From an uncultured Lachnospiraceae bacterium (GTDB lineage Bacteria; Bacillota; Clostridia; Lachnospirales; Lachnospiraceae), in the NCBI GenBank assembly GCA_905234595.1, contig CAJOID010000036.1, forward strand, positions 52,552-114,875: a DNA stretch of 62,324 nt, written 5' to 3'. Position numbers and translations under genes: made by a program. Position 1 is the first letter of the stretch; each line of letters opens with the position of its first letter. Shown here in pieces: positions 54,327-62,318 of the stretch. The notes under the pieces are model-generated. The model ran no database searches. It was not told the origin of the DNA and saw only the letters and a program-made list of their open reading frames with translations.

Positions 54327-55394
54327 TTATTTTTCATCCTGATCACCGAAGACGACAGCTACCTTGCCGCAGTTTCCGGATGCCATGAGTGCATATGCTT
54401 CGGGAGCCTGATCCAGAGGGAATTCGTGTGTGATCAGTTTGTCGGGATGGATGTTCCAGCGTACCAGTTTGTCCACGAGTTCCTCCATTTTCCATAGTGA
54501 TGTAACCCATGAACCGTAGATGGTCTTCTGTCCGTGGATGATGTCGGGGCTCGGATTGAAGGTGCATGTGCCGCCTTCGCCTACGAATGCGATCTTGCCG
54601 TACGAACGGGTGGCGCGGATCGCAAGCTGTCTTCCGGGATCGGCAGCAGAGCAGTCGATTGCCTTCTCAACGCCCTGTCCGCGTGTCAGCTTGAGAATCT
54701 CATCCAGAGTATTCTCACCGGGCTTGAATACGTAGTCAACGAGTCCGAGCTTCTTTGCCAGATCGATACGGTAATCATTCATCTCAACACCGATCAGCAT
54801 ATTTGCACCGAGTGCTTTGCTGAGCATGAGAGCAGCCAGTCCGACGGGACCTAAGCCGGTGACCAGTACGGCGTCATTTCCGCTGATACCGATCTTCTCG
54901 ATTGCTTCATAGACGGTACCGAAACCGCATGCTACCTGAGCGCCGTCCTTATATGTAAGCTCATCGGGCAGTGCGATCAGATCCTTCTCATCAGCCAGGA
55001 TGTACTCGCCCATACCGCCGTTTCTCTGCCATCCGTAAGCTGCGCGGAATTTTGATGTACATGAGATGTAGTAACCCCTTCTGCAGTTGTTGCATACACC
55101 GCAGCCTGAGATGTGATATACGATGACACGGTCACCTTTCTTGAAACGCCTGAGACCTTCACCTTCTTCGATGATCAGACCGCAGGGTTCATGTCCTGCG
55201 ATCATGCCGGGGATATATCCCTCGGGTCCCTTACCGGTGTGCTCTCTGTAGATACAGCGTATGTCGCTGCCGCAGATCGTAGTTGCCTTTGTGCGGATCA
55301 GTACCTGTCCGAATCCCGGCTTCGGGACTTCGAAATCCTTTAACTCAACAGTTGAATTTCCGGGCAGGATCGCACCTCTCATTTTTACAGCCAT
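54327..55394 (-). CDS. Zinc-dependent medium-chain alcohol dehydrogenase
   Basis: This 355-residue enzyme is a zinc MDR. The catalytic zinc site includes C in TTICGSDIRC and the GHE motif (AGHEPCG), and the structural zinc site is CGVCNNCRRGYYISC. The NAD(P) fold reads LVTGLGPVGLAAL. Relatives include sorbitol, threonine and glycosyl-alcohol dehydrogenases. ATG 55394 follows AAAGGAGAA on the minus strand; codons up to 55478 lack similarity. With the neighbouring AKR it could form an oxidation-reduction pair on one sugar. Confidence 0.92.
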   Translation of the reverse strand: MAVKMRGAILPGNSTVELKDFEVPKPGFGQVLIRTKATTICGSDIRCIYREHTGKGPEGYIPGMIAGHEPCGLIIEEGEGLRRFKKGDRVIVYHISGCGVCNNCRRGYYISCTSKFRAAYGWQRNGGMGEYILADEKDLIALPDELTYKDGAQVACGFGTVYEAIEKIGISGNDAVLVTGLGPVGLAALMLSKALGANMLIGVEMNDYRIDLAKKLGLVDYVFKPGENTLDEILKLTRGQGVEKAIDCSAADPGRQLAIRATRSYGKIAFVGEGGTCTFNPSPDIIHGQKTIYGSWVTSLWKMEELVDKLVRWNIHPDKLITHEFPLDQAPEAYALMASGNCGKVAVVFGDQDEK

Positions 55395-55588
55395 AATACC
55401 TTCTCCTTTCAGATTGAAACATGTTGGCGGTGTTGATGGATCGTAACCGCCGTTCTGATTTGAAGTATAGAAAATCACGGACGGATCAATAAGAGAATAT
55501 TATGACAGGATACGGACGACGATGTCGTATTTTCGCAGGTGATATGTTATTATAATCGCAAGAGACTCCGATGGAGGATGTGGCAGAT

Positions 55589-56446
55589 ATGAGTGATAAG
55601 ATTGCGTATCAGGACAGTAATATAGCCTTTTTGATGGAGGGTGAATCGGTATATGTTGGAAATATCGTGTATGAATGCTTCCACCGATCCATTCCCATGC
55701 ATTCGCATTCCGACAACAGCTATGAGATACACTATATTTCTTCAGGGCACGGTAAGGTCACCATCGAGGGCTGCGAATATGACACACTGCCCGGTACTCT
55801 GTATATCACCGGCCCTCATGTAAGGCACTCAATGATACCCGACGACCGGGATCCCCTGTCCGAATACTGTATATATCTGAAACTGTCACCCGATGCCGGA
55901 AACGGCAAAAAGACCTTGTCACCGATCAGAGCATTCCGTGAGATGAATATATGGTACGGAGATGATGAGTACGGTATATGTAATCTCATGGAATCCCTGT
56001 TTCATGAACTCGGTGAAGAGAGTATAGGGTTCAGGACAGTAGTCGAATCGCTGATCAAACAGATCATCATTTCCTGCGTAAGAAACTATCCGGTTAATGA
56101 GGACAGCAGTGCTCCCAAAGGGATCGGTTCCGCCGATAATCAGTATTTGATCATAGAGGAGGCTTTTCTCTACGAATATGCGTCGCTGACCCTTCCGATG
56201 CTTGCCGGACGCCTGAACTTAAGCACGAGGCAGACACAGAGACTGCTGACCGAACATTATAGTATGAACTTTCAAAGCAAGAAAACGGAAGCGAAGATGA
56301 GTGCGGCGGCACTCATGCTCAGACTGCCCGATAAGACGATCACCGGCATAGCGGACGAACTCGGATATTCCTCTGTGGAACATTTCTCATCGGCATTTAA
56401 GAAATACTACGGAATGAGTGCCAGCAGGTATCGCAGTGCTCTGTGA
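55589..56446 (+). CDS. AraC-family transcriptional regulator with cupin sensor domain
   Basis: This 285-residue regulator has an N-terminal cupin-like sugar-binding domain (HRSIPMHSHSDNSYEIHYISSGHGKV, partly shown; TLPGTLYITGPHVRHS) and a C-terminal AraC helix-turn-helix pair (LPMLAGRLNLSTRQTQRLL; ITGIADELGYSSVEHFSSAFKKYYG). I chose ATG 55589 after GGAGG (55574-55578); ATG 55571 overlaps that site. It is divergent from the zinc dehydrogenase operon, the likely target. Confidence 0.9.
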   Translation: MSDKIAYQDSNIAFLMEGESVYVGNIVYECFHRSIPMHSHSDNSYEIHYISSGHGKVTIEGCEYDTLPGTLYITGPHVRHSMIPDDRDPLSEYCIYLKLSPDAGNGKKTLSPIRAFREMNIWYGDDEYGICNLMESLFHELGEESIGFRTVVESLIKQIIISCVRNYPVNEDSSAPKGIGSADNQYLIIEEAFLYEYASLTLPMLAGRLNLSTRQTQRLLTEHYSMNFQSKKTEAKMSAAALMLRLPDKTITGIADELGYSSVEHFSSAFKKYYGMSASRYRSAL

Positions 56447-56543
56447 ACATTCTGTGAAATCCTGTGTAGATTCTGTGAAGTCTATTGAACGGCGGCACAG
56501 GGTGGTATAAATTGAATAAAACCGATGCATCGAAGAGGTGGAT

Positions 56544-57209
56544 ATGAACGATATACATTACAGACATGAATGGAAGCATGAGATCAATCACTCGGATTTG
56601 CTTGCGATAAGACAGAGAATCCGGGCAGTCGGTGAGTATGATTCGCATGCGCCCGACGGGAAGTACACCATCAGGAGCCTGTACTTCGATAACATGAATG
56701 ACAAGGCTCTGCGTGAGAAGATCGATGGTGTGAACAGACGTGAGAAGTTCAGGATAAGGTATTACAACGACGATCTGTCATTTATCAGACTGGAAAAGAA
56801 GAGCAGATTAAACGGGGTCGGGACCAAATACAGCGCATCTCTCACATCAGATCAGGTGCAGATGATCATGGACGGAGGCACGGACTGGATGATGGATTCG
56901 GGAGATGACCTGATACGCGAACTGTATTGCAAGATGACATATCAGGGTTTACGTCCAAGGACGATAGTGGAATACACCAGAGAACCATACATCTACCGGC
57001 CGGGTAACGTGAGAGTTACTTTTGACTATGACATAAGGACAGGGACGGATCCTGACGGATTCCTGGATATGGAGGCGCTGACCATACCGGCGGGCCTGGA
57101 AGTGAAGTGGGATGAATATCTCCCGCAGATCATCAGGGACTGTGTCAGGACACCGGGCAGACATGTAACAGCTTTTTCAAAATACGCACAATGCAGGATA
57201 TACGGATAA
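56544..57209 (+). CDS. VTC-domain polyphosphate polymerase-like protein
   Basis: This 221-residue protein is a minimal VTC domain, a tunnel fold that in yeast Vtc4 makes polyphosphate from ATP. Conserved basic and acidic residues are seen in YRHEWKHEIN, YTIRSLYFDN, REKFRIRYYN and IRLEKKSRLNG, and the last strands YRPGNVRVTFDYDIRTG. Bacterial members are common in Clostridia in a cluster with DUF4956 and beta-helix proteins, as here. The ATG at 56544 follows AGAGG. DUF4956 follows after 15 nt. Confidence 0.88.
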   Translation: MNDIHYRHEWKHEINHSDLLAIRQRIRAVGEYDSHAPDGKYTIRSLYFDNMNDKALREKIDGVNRREKFRIRYYNDDLSFIRLEKKSRLNGVGTKYSASLTSDQVQMIMDGGTDWMMDSGDDLIRELYCKMTYQGLRPRTIVEYTREPYIYRPGNVRVTFDYDIRTGTDPDGFLDMEALTIPAGLEVKWDEYLPQIIRDCVRTPGRHVTAFSKYAQCRIYG

Positions 57210-57224
57210 GGAGGAACTAAACCA

Positions 57225-57896
57225 ATGACTTTTTCGGACATTTTCAAATCAAGCTTTCTGGAGAATGTGACAGCGGTCACGGCCTTCGACATGGTAGTGG
57301 GATTGCTTCTGGCCTTCGGTGTGGGGCTTTTCATCTTCTATATTTATAAAAAGACATATGCAGGAGTCATGTACTCATCAAGTTTCGGCGTGACACTGAT
57401 CGCGCTCACAATGATCACGACGCTTGTCATTCTTGCAGTCACCAGTAATGTGGTCCTGTCGCTCGGTATGGTCGGCGCGTTATCCATCGTACGTTTCCGT
57501 ACCGCAATCAAGGAGCCTATGGACATCGCATTTCTCTTCTGGTCAATAGCAGCAGGCATCGTACTGGCAGCAGGCCTGATCCCGCTGGCTGTATTCGGAA
57601 GTGTATTTATCGGTATCGTTTTGCTGCTGTTTGCCAATCATAAGGATATGAGTAATCCTTATATACTCGTATTGAGACTGGACGGCCATGAGAGCGAGCA
57701 GAAAACGGCTGCCTATCTGAAGGAGCATACCAGAAAATATACCGTCAAGAGCAAATCGGCGCAGAAGGGTGAGATCGAACTGAATCTGGAGATACGTCTG
57801 AAGGATGACAATACCGATTTCGTAAACGAACTGTCGGATATGGACGGCGTGCACAGTGCGGTGCTGGTATCCTATAACGGCGATTACATGGGATAA
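57225..57896 (+). CDS. DUF4956 membrane protein
   Basis: This 223-residue protein has four or so transmembrane helices in the first 140 residues and a cytosolic C-terminal domain of mixed alpha/beta pattern. The conserved text SNVVLSLGMVGALSIVRFRTAIKEP is DUF4956/MgtC-like and marks the family. GGAGG precedes the ATG. Its steady pairing with VTC proteins suggests joint action in polyphosphate or surface polymer export; no biochemical role is established. Confidence 0.9.
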   Translation: MTFSDIFKSSFLENVTAVTAFDMVVGLLLAFGVGLFIFYIYKKTYAGVMYSSSFGVTLIALTMITTLVILAVTSNVVLSLGMVGALSIVRFRTAIKEPMDIAFLFWSIAAGIVLAAGLIPLAVFGSVFIGIVLLLFANHKDMSNPYILVLRLDGHESEQKTAAYLKEHTRKYTVKSKSAQKGEIELNLEIRLKDDNTDFVNELSDMDGVHSAVLVSYNGDYMG

Positions 57897-57921
57897 GTGC
57901 ATGCTGAATGTGAGGTAGAAG

Positions 57922-59526
57922 ATGTCTACGCATAAACATATAGATACAATATGCATAATCATAACCGTGATAGCCGTAGTATTCACCGTGCTGTTCATGT
58001 TCGGGAAAAAACTGGGCATTCAGGCTGTGGTTGATGAGGATTCCGAAGCTCATGAGGGAACCTCCGATTTCACTGCCAACGATCTGAACGGTGACTGGGA
58101 TACATCCGGTTCCACAATGATCACTCTGAACGGGAATGAGGTGTCGATATCCGGATCCGGTGCGTATGATAATGACGGGAGTGTGTACATATCGACTGCG
58201 GGAAAGTATGTCTTATCCGGGTCACTTACAGATGGACAGATAGTCATCGATACAGATCAGTCATCCAAGGTGTGGATCCTGTTAAATGGTGTGAACATAT
58301 ACTGTGAGGATGACGCCGCACTTCGTATCGAGCAGGCCGACAAGGTCTTCATGACGCTGGCAGCAGGCACGGATAATACATTGGAGAGCGGGGCATCATA
58401 TTCAGAAGATGCAGTTTCCGGTAATGTATCAGGTGCTGTATTCTCGCGGGATGATCTGACGATCAACGGCAGCGGTATCCTAAACGTATCATCGGACTAT
58501 AAGCATGGTATCGATATCAATGACTCGCTGGTGATAACCGGCGGTACCATTACAGTGACCGCTCCGCAGGACGGTATACATGTAAATGATGATATGAGGA
58601 TATGTAATGCGGATCTCACCGTAACTGCCGATGATGATGCGATAACGGTGGGGAAGGCATTTATGATCGAATCGGGTTCTGTACAGAGCGAAGGATGCTA
58701 TGAAGGAATAGAAGCAGACACCATAGAAGTGCGTGGGGGCATGATCACGTTATATCCCACCGATGACGGATTAAATGCAGAGACATCCATATCCGTGAGC
58801 GGAGGTGAACTGACAGTATTGAATGCTGACGGACGTGATGCCGACGGAATGGATTCAAACGGTGATATAACCATCACGGGCGGAACTGTCAGGATAAGTC
58901 TGCCGGGTTCCGGATCCAATAATGCGATAGATTACGGAAGTGAGAGCGGTGGTATATGTACGATAAGCGGTGGAAATGTGATCGCCAGTGCAAGCTATGT
59001 GATGGCTGAAGGTTTTGACTCATCATCATCACAATGCTCGATATTCTATGTATATGATCAGGGTATCAAAGCAGGAAGTGAGATCACTGTGAGCGATACT
59101 TCAGGAAAAGTGTTACTCACCTGGGAGGTACCTTACAGTTATACGGCTGTTACACTCAGCTGCCCCGAGTTGACGGTCGGAAACAGCTATGTCATATCTT
59201 TGGGAGATCATGAAGAAACGATCACCATCGAAGAAACCTCGGGTGCATACGGTGACGCACTTGATTCGATGTTCGGAGGAGGCTTCGGCGGAGGTAAACC
59301 CGGCGGTGGAGGCAAACCTGACGGTACAACCCCCGGCGAAGGTGGCGGCCCTACGGGTGGAGGCCGCGGCGGAGAGTTCGAAGGTGAAAACGGCGAACGT
59401 CCGGAGCCGCCTGAGGGGATGGACTTCAGTGAAAACGGCGAGCGTCCGGAACCGCCCGAGGGGATGAATTTCGGTGACGGGAGCGAACCGCCCGAACCCC
59501 CGGACGGTGGGGTTACAACACAGTAA
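57922..59526 (+). CDS. Cthe_2159-type carbohydrate-binding beta-helix protein
   Basis: This 534-residue secreted protein has a signal anchor (about residues 8-28), a beta-helix of repeated short strands (about 60-400; SGSGAYDNDGSVYIS, VWILLNGVNIYC, ADTIEVRGGMITLYPTDDGLNAE) as in the Cthe_2159 polygalacturonate-binding family, and a small beta-sandwich. A low-complexity tail follows: Gly-rich (about 448-485), then three copies of a unit like ENGERPEPPEGM. The tail may attach to the wall. RBS GAGG is at 57911-57914. It closes the VTC-DUF4956 operon. Confidence 0.85.
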   Translation: MSTHKHIDTICIIITVIAVVFTVLFMFGKKLGIQAVVDEDSEAHEGTSDFTANDLNGDWDTSGSTMITLNGNEVSISGSGAYDNDGSVYISTAGKYVLSGSLTDGQIVIDTDQSSKVWILLNGVNIYCEDDAALRIEQADKVFMTLAAGTDNTLESGASYSEDAVSGNVSGAVFSRDDLTINGSGILNVSSDYKHGIDINDSLVITGGTITVTAPQDGIHVNDDMRICNADLTVTADDDAITVGKAFMIESGSVQSEGCYEGIEADTIEVRGGMITLYPTDDGLNAETSISVSGGELTVLNADGRDADGMDSNGDITITGGTVRISLPGSGSNNAIDYGSESGGICTISGGNVIASASYVMAEGFDSSSSQCSIFYVYDQGIKAGSEITVSDTSGKVLLTWEVPYSYTAVTLSCPELTVGNSYVISLGDHEETITIEETSGAYGDALDSMFGGGFGGGKPGGGGKPDGTTPGEGGGPTGGGRGGEFEGENGERPEPPEGMDFSENGERPEPPEGMNFGDGSEPPEPPDGGVTTQ

Positions 59527-59546
59527 GCATACGCGGGATAACGCAG

Positions 59547-59776
59547 CCGATCCGGCGGTGCATAGCAGAATAAGCTCATTACTCTTCGGCCAATGATACT
59601 AATGAATGCCTGAAATACGTTCTCTGTATCTGACGTGCCGCCGCAATTCAAATCCATTTTCAGTTGCGGCTGAAAAGTGCATCCATGCACTTTTCGCACT
59701 GTCATTAACGGGCATTCATAAGTATCATAACGGCCTCATCGGAGTTCGCTTATTCTGCTATGCACCGCCGGATCGG
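59547..59776. repeat. 230-bp compound palindrome (MITE-like element or structured RNA)
   Basis: The ends are a perfect 29-bp inverted repeat (59547-59575 with 59748-59776). Inside, 59588-59610 pairs with 59711-59735 with small gaps. At the centre two more hairpins stand side by side: GCCGCAA/TTGCGGC (about 59638-59668) and AAAAGTGCAT/ATGCACTTTT (about 59672-59693). The fold is a stem carrying at least two arms. No transposase and no clear target duplication are seen. It fills the gap between the beta-helix gene and the next gene. It could be a miniature transposable element or an RNA 3' element. Confidence 0.8.
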
Positions 59777-59955
59777 ATTCTTTATGCCGTACGTTTCGGG
59801 ATAGTGTTTGTTTTTTGTGGTAGAATCGTAGTATCCGAAATATGACCTAATCGGCCGTAAAAGCTGATAAAACCTTGTCAATGGGTCATAAACAGCAAAT
59901 ATTTACTTGTCGGGCGTTCCGGATAAGCAGACATTGATCGAAGGAGAAATAGGAA

Positions 59956-60981
59956 ATGCCGCCCAGCGGACACAGCAGTTCACATCACAGCAGCAGTCAT
60001 CACAGTTCACACAGTTCATCACATCACAGCAGCAGTCATTCGAGCAGCCGCAGCTATTCGAGCAGCCGCAGTCATTCGGGCAGCAGTCATTCGAGTCATT
60101 CGTCGAGTCATCACAGCTCGTATGCTTCACCTGCACGAAGCAGTTACAGAAGCAGTACACCTGTCCACCGTACGCGGAAGTCGCAGCCATACGGCTGGAA
60201 TAATTCTTCGCAGGGGACTATCGGCCATTTCTACGGTGCCGCACATGATTATGACTATTATCCGCAGGGATGGACTGCATCGGACGGAAGATTCTTCGAA
60301 GAGGGATACTACGACGAAAACGGCCGGCATTATGGCAACATGATCATGGCCGGGTCAGAAACTATGCTCAGGTGTGAGTACTGCGGAAACCACATGGTAT
60401 ATAAGTGGAAAGAAGGAGACGTGCCTGTCTGTGACAAGTGCGGCGCCCCGCTTCGGATAGATATAACAGATAAGGCGAAAGCATCATACGGCGGCAATTC
60501 TCCTCAGAATAGCAGCAGCATGAAGTCGGTCTTTTCACGTATCCCACTCCCGGGCAAGATCGCAATAGTTGTATTCATATGCAGCCTGATGCTGCCTTTC
60601 TTTGTTATCCTTGCCGCTTTGATCTTTACCGCTTCTTCACACAACAGCTCGAGCGGTTCAAGATACGAAACGGTATCCGCTAAAAATTCCATATATGTGG
60701 ATGAGATAGGCAGGACCTGTTATCTGGATGGTGAAGACTGGTATGACAGTCAGACCGAATGCTGGTTTTATTATAACGATTCCGTATCACCTTATCAGTG
60801 GCAGTACTGGTATGAAGCGATCTCTTCCGACTACGGGGATTATGGCTGGATGGAATATGATATGAGCGAAGAAGCATGGTATATCGAAACCGACAACGGA
60901 AACTGGGTGCATCTGCCGGCAGATTACGACACATCGAAGCTCTGGCACATGACGGATGAATATACCAATGCATATGAGTGA
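59956..60981 (+). CDS. Ser/His-rich zinc-ribbon membrane protein
   Basis: This 341-residue protein opens with about 75 residues made almost only of Ser and His with Arg and Tyr (SSSHHSSSHHSSH...). An aromatic segment follows (AHDYDYYPQGW), then a zinc ribbon C-x2-C...C-x2-C (CEYCGNHMVYKW...CDKCGAPL, about residues 137-161). A transmembrane helix comes next (IAIVVFICSLMLPFFVILAAL, about 197-217) and a Trp/Tyr/Asp-rich outer domain last. The His-rich part may bind zinc, nickel or copper. GAAGGAGAAATAGG precedes the ATG. I do not know the function. Confidence 0.78.
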   Translation: MPPSGHSSSHHSSSHHSSHSSSHHSSSHSSSRSYSSSRSHSGSSHSSHSSSHHSSYASPARSSYRSSTPVHRTRKSQPYGWNNSSQGTIGHFYGAAHDYDYYPQGWTASDGRFFEEGYYDENGRHYGNMIMAGSETMLRCEYCGNHMVYKWKEGDVPVCDKCGAPLRIDITDKAKASYGGNSPQNSSSMKSVFSRIPLPGKIAIVVFICSLMLPFFVILAALIFTASSHNSSSGSRYETVSAKNSIYVDEIGRTCYLDGEDWYDSQTECWFYYNDSVSPYQWQYWYEAISSDYGDYGWMEYDMSEEAWYIETDNGNWVHLPADYDTSKLWHMTDEYTNAYE

Positions 60982-61007
60982 AGAGCATACGGATATGTCC
61001 GCGGTAG

Positions 61008-61907
61008 TCATTCTGAATCTGAAGTAACGGTTTCGCGGATATGATCCACAAATCTCTGAGCCAGATTTCTTAAAGGATGTTCATCGGAATATATGAGTAC
61101 ATACGAAGCCCGTATCCGTTTGTCGGATATGGGCTTTATACACATATCGGCACTTTCGGTCACGATATCCTCAACTGCCGCGGGATATATGGCCACGCCG
61201 AGGCCCTGTTTGCACAACTCATACGCGGTCACCACATTGGCGATACGGGCGCGTATCCTGGGACGCCAGGTGCCCGGTCCGAACCAGTCGGTGATCTCCT
61301 GAAGCCTTGATTCCCTGGACGGGATGATGAGTTCCTGATCCGCGAGTTCCTTCATGGTTATGGTATCGGAGCCGGTGGATGCGAGAGGATGGTCGGAGCG
61401 GAACATGGCTACCCACGGTTCGCTGTAGACCTGTATGCCGTGTATGCCGTCAGGGTCGTATGGTTCCATTATTACGGCCACGTCACTTAGGCCTTTTCTG
61501 ATACGGTTCACGACCTCATCTGAATTACCGTTCCAGAGGCTGTACTGTACATTCGGGTATTCTCTGGAAAACTCAGATATCCACTGCGCCATGAGATGCG
61601 GGCCTTTGCCTTCGACTTCGGCGAGATAGAGCGTTCCCTGAAGACCGTGACTGATATCGCGTACATCCGATACCGACTGGTCGGCGAGAGTTATGATGTG
61701 GGCGGCGTAGTCTCTGAAAAGAACCCCCTCTTCGGTCAGTTCGAGAGAATGATGACCGCGTATGAAGAGAGGTGATCCGAGTTCATCCTCCAGGTCGCGA
61801 ATCTGTCTGCTAAGAGGCGGCTGAGCGATCATTAGTCTTTCGGCAGCTCTGGTGAAATTCAGTTCCTCTGCAAGAGTTAGAAAGTATCTTAAATGTCTGA
61901 GTTCCAT
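61008..61907 (-). CDS. LysR-family transcriptional regulator
   Basis: This 299-residue regulator has an N-terminal winged helix-turn-helix (RHLRYFLTLAEELNFTRAAERL and IAQPPLSRQIRDLE) and a C-terminal effector domain (about 90-290). Its closest features are those of the CbbR/CatR/CynR-like group: LYLAEVEGKG, ANVVTAYELCKQGLGVAIYP. It is divergent from a region with two 15-bp LysR-type palindromes and a short transcript, its probable target. The effector is unknown. Confidence 0.92.
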   Translation of the reverse strand: MELRHLRYFLTLAEELNFTRAAERLMIAQPPLSRQIRDLEDELGSPLFIRGHHSLELTEEGVLFRDYAAHIITLADQSVSDVRDISHGLQGTLYLAEVEGKGPHLMAQWISEFSREYPNVQYSLWNGNSDEVVNRIRKGLSDVAVIMEPYDPDGIHGIQVYSEPWVAMFRSDHPLASTGSDTITMKELADQELIIPSRESRLQEITDWFGPGTWRPRIRARIANVVTAYELCKQGLGVAIYPAAVEDIVTESADMCIKPISDKRIRASYVLIYSDEHPLRNLAQRFVDHIRETVTSDSE

Positions 61908-61922
61908 AGATTACCTCACAAA

Positions 61923-61951
61923 ATATGCAAACACAATATATGCAAACACAA
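61923..61951. repeat. Tandem direct repeat upstream of the LysR gene
   Basis: ATATGCAAACACAA occurs twice (61923-61936 and 61938-61951) with a 15-bp period. It lies 16 nt before the LysR start codon on the other strand, so it is in that gene's leader or promoter. Confidence 0.6.
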
Positions 61952-61990
61952 ATGGTTAACATAACTTTAAACACACCAATCAACGTAACT

Positions 61991-62040
61991 ATACCTTATA
62001 GGTATCATTACACATACATTATATGTATTTTACGTATAAT
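61991..62040 (+). promoter_or_regulatory. Two LysR-type boxes and an activator-dependent promoter
   Basis: ATACCTTATAGGTAT (61991-62005) and ATACATTATATGTAT (62014-62028) both fit the T-N11-A palindrome bound by LysR proteins; their centres are 23 bp apart, about two helical turns. A perfect TATAAT (62035-62040) follows, but the -35 position (62012-62017, ACATAC) is poor and overlaps the second box, as in promoters that need an activator. Confidence 0.7.
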
Positions 62041-62114
62041 GGTCAATGTAATAACATGATATCAACAGGAAACAATCTCACACCCGACAGGGAGCCGGGA
62101 GAAAGGGGTACATC

Positions 62115-62180
62115 ATGTTAGCAAAGATAGCAGAGTTCTTTAAAGAGTATTACGAAGAGTTTTCACATCGTGAAGGCTGA
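62115..62180 (+). CDS. Possible 21-residue peptide rich in Phe and Tyr (leader or small protein)
   Basis: After GAGAAAGGGG (62099-62108) an ATG at 62115 opens a frame of 21 codons that ends in TGA at 62180. It reads MLAKIAEFFKEYY, then EEFSHREG: an amphipathic acidic helix with three Phe and two Tyr. The promoter and LysR boxes are just upstream and a hairpin follows. It may be a leader peptide for attenuation of the gene beyond the window, or a genuine small protein. Too short to be sure. Confidence 0.5.
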   Translation: MLAKIAEFFKEYYEEFSHREG

Positions 62181-62236
62181 TCAGATACGGATAATCCATT
62201 AATCTCATAAACAATGCCCAAGTTGTTATGAAACGC

Positions 62237-62268
62237 AAAACTCCGGATGTTATCATTCGGAGTTTTGT
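62237..62268 (+). terminator. Terminator or attenuator hairpin after the small peptide
   Basis: AAAACTCCG (62237-62245) pairs perfectly with CGGAGTTTT (62258-62266), with a small inner GAT/ATC pairing in the loop. The T-run is only TTTT, so it may stop transcription partly, leaving the gene beyond the window adjustable. Confidence 0.65.
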
Positions 62269-62311
62269 GGTATCATTGTACAGTAGTCTTTCTATCAGAA
62301 AACAATCTATT

Positions 62312-62318
62312 AAGGAGG
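62312..62318 (+). promoter_or_regulatory. Ribosome binding site of a gene starting beyond the window
   Basis: AAGGAGG sits 6 nt from the window end. The start codon should be at or just past the edge, so the LysR-linked transcript leads into another gene. Confidence 0.7.

Noticed and set aside
59606..59845. 79-codon frame across the 230-bp palindrome
   Set aside because: It runs through both arms of an inverted repeat and has no ribosome site.
59970..60125. Short repeated units as a CRISPR array
   Set aside because: Units are irregular, contiguous and coding, with no spacers; no cas genes nearby.
59903..60203. Overlapping Cys/Asn-rich and Gln/Ser-rich frames around the Ser/His repeat
   Set aside because: They are other-frame readings of the low-complexity repeat that encodes the Ser/His region; the frame at 59956 has the ribosome site and continues into conserved domains.
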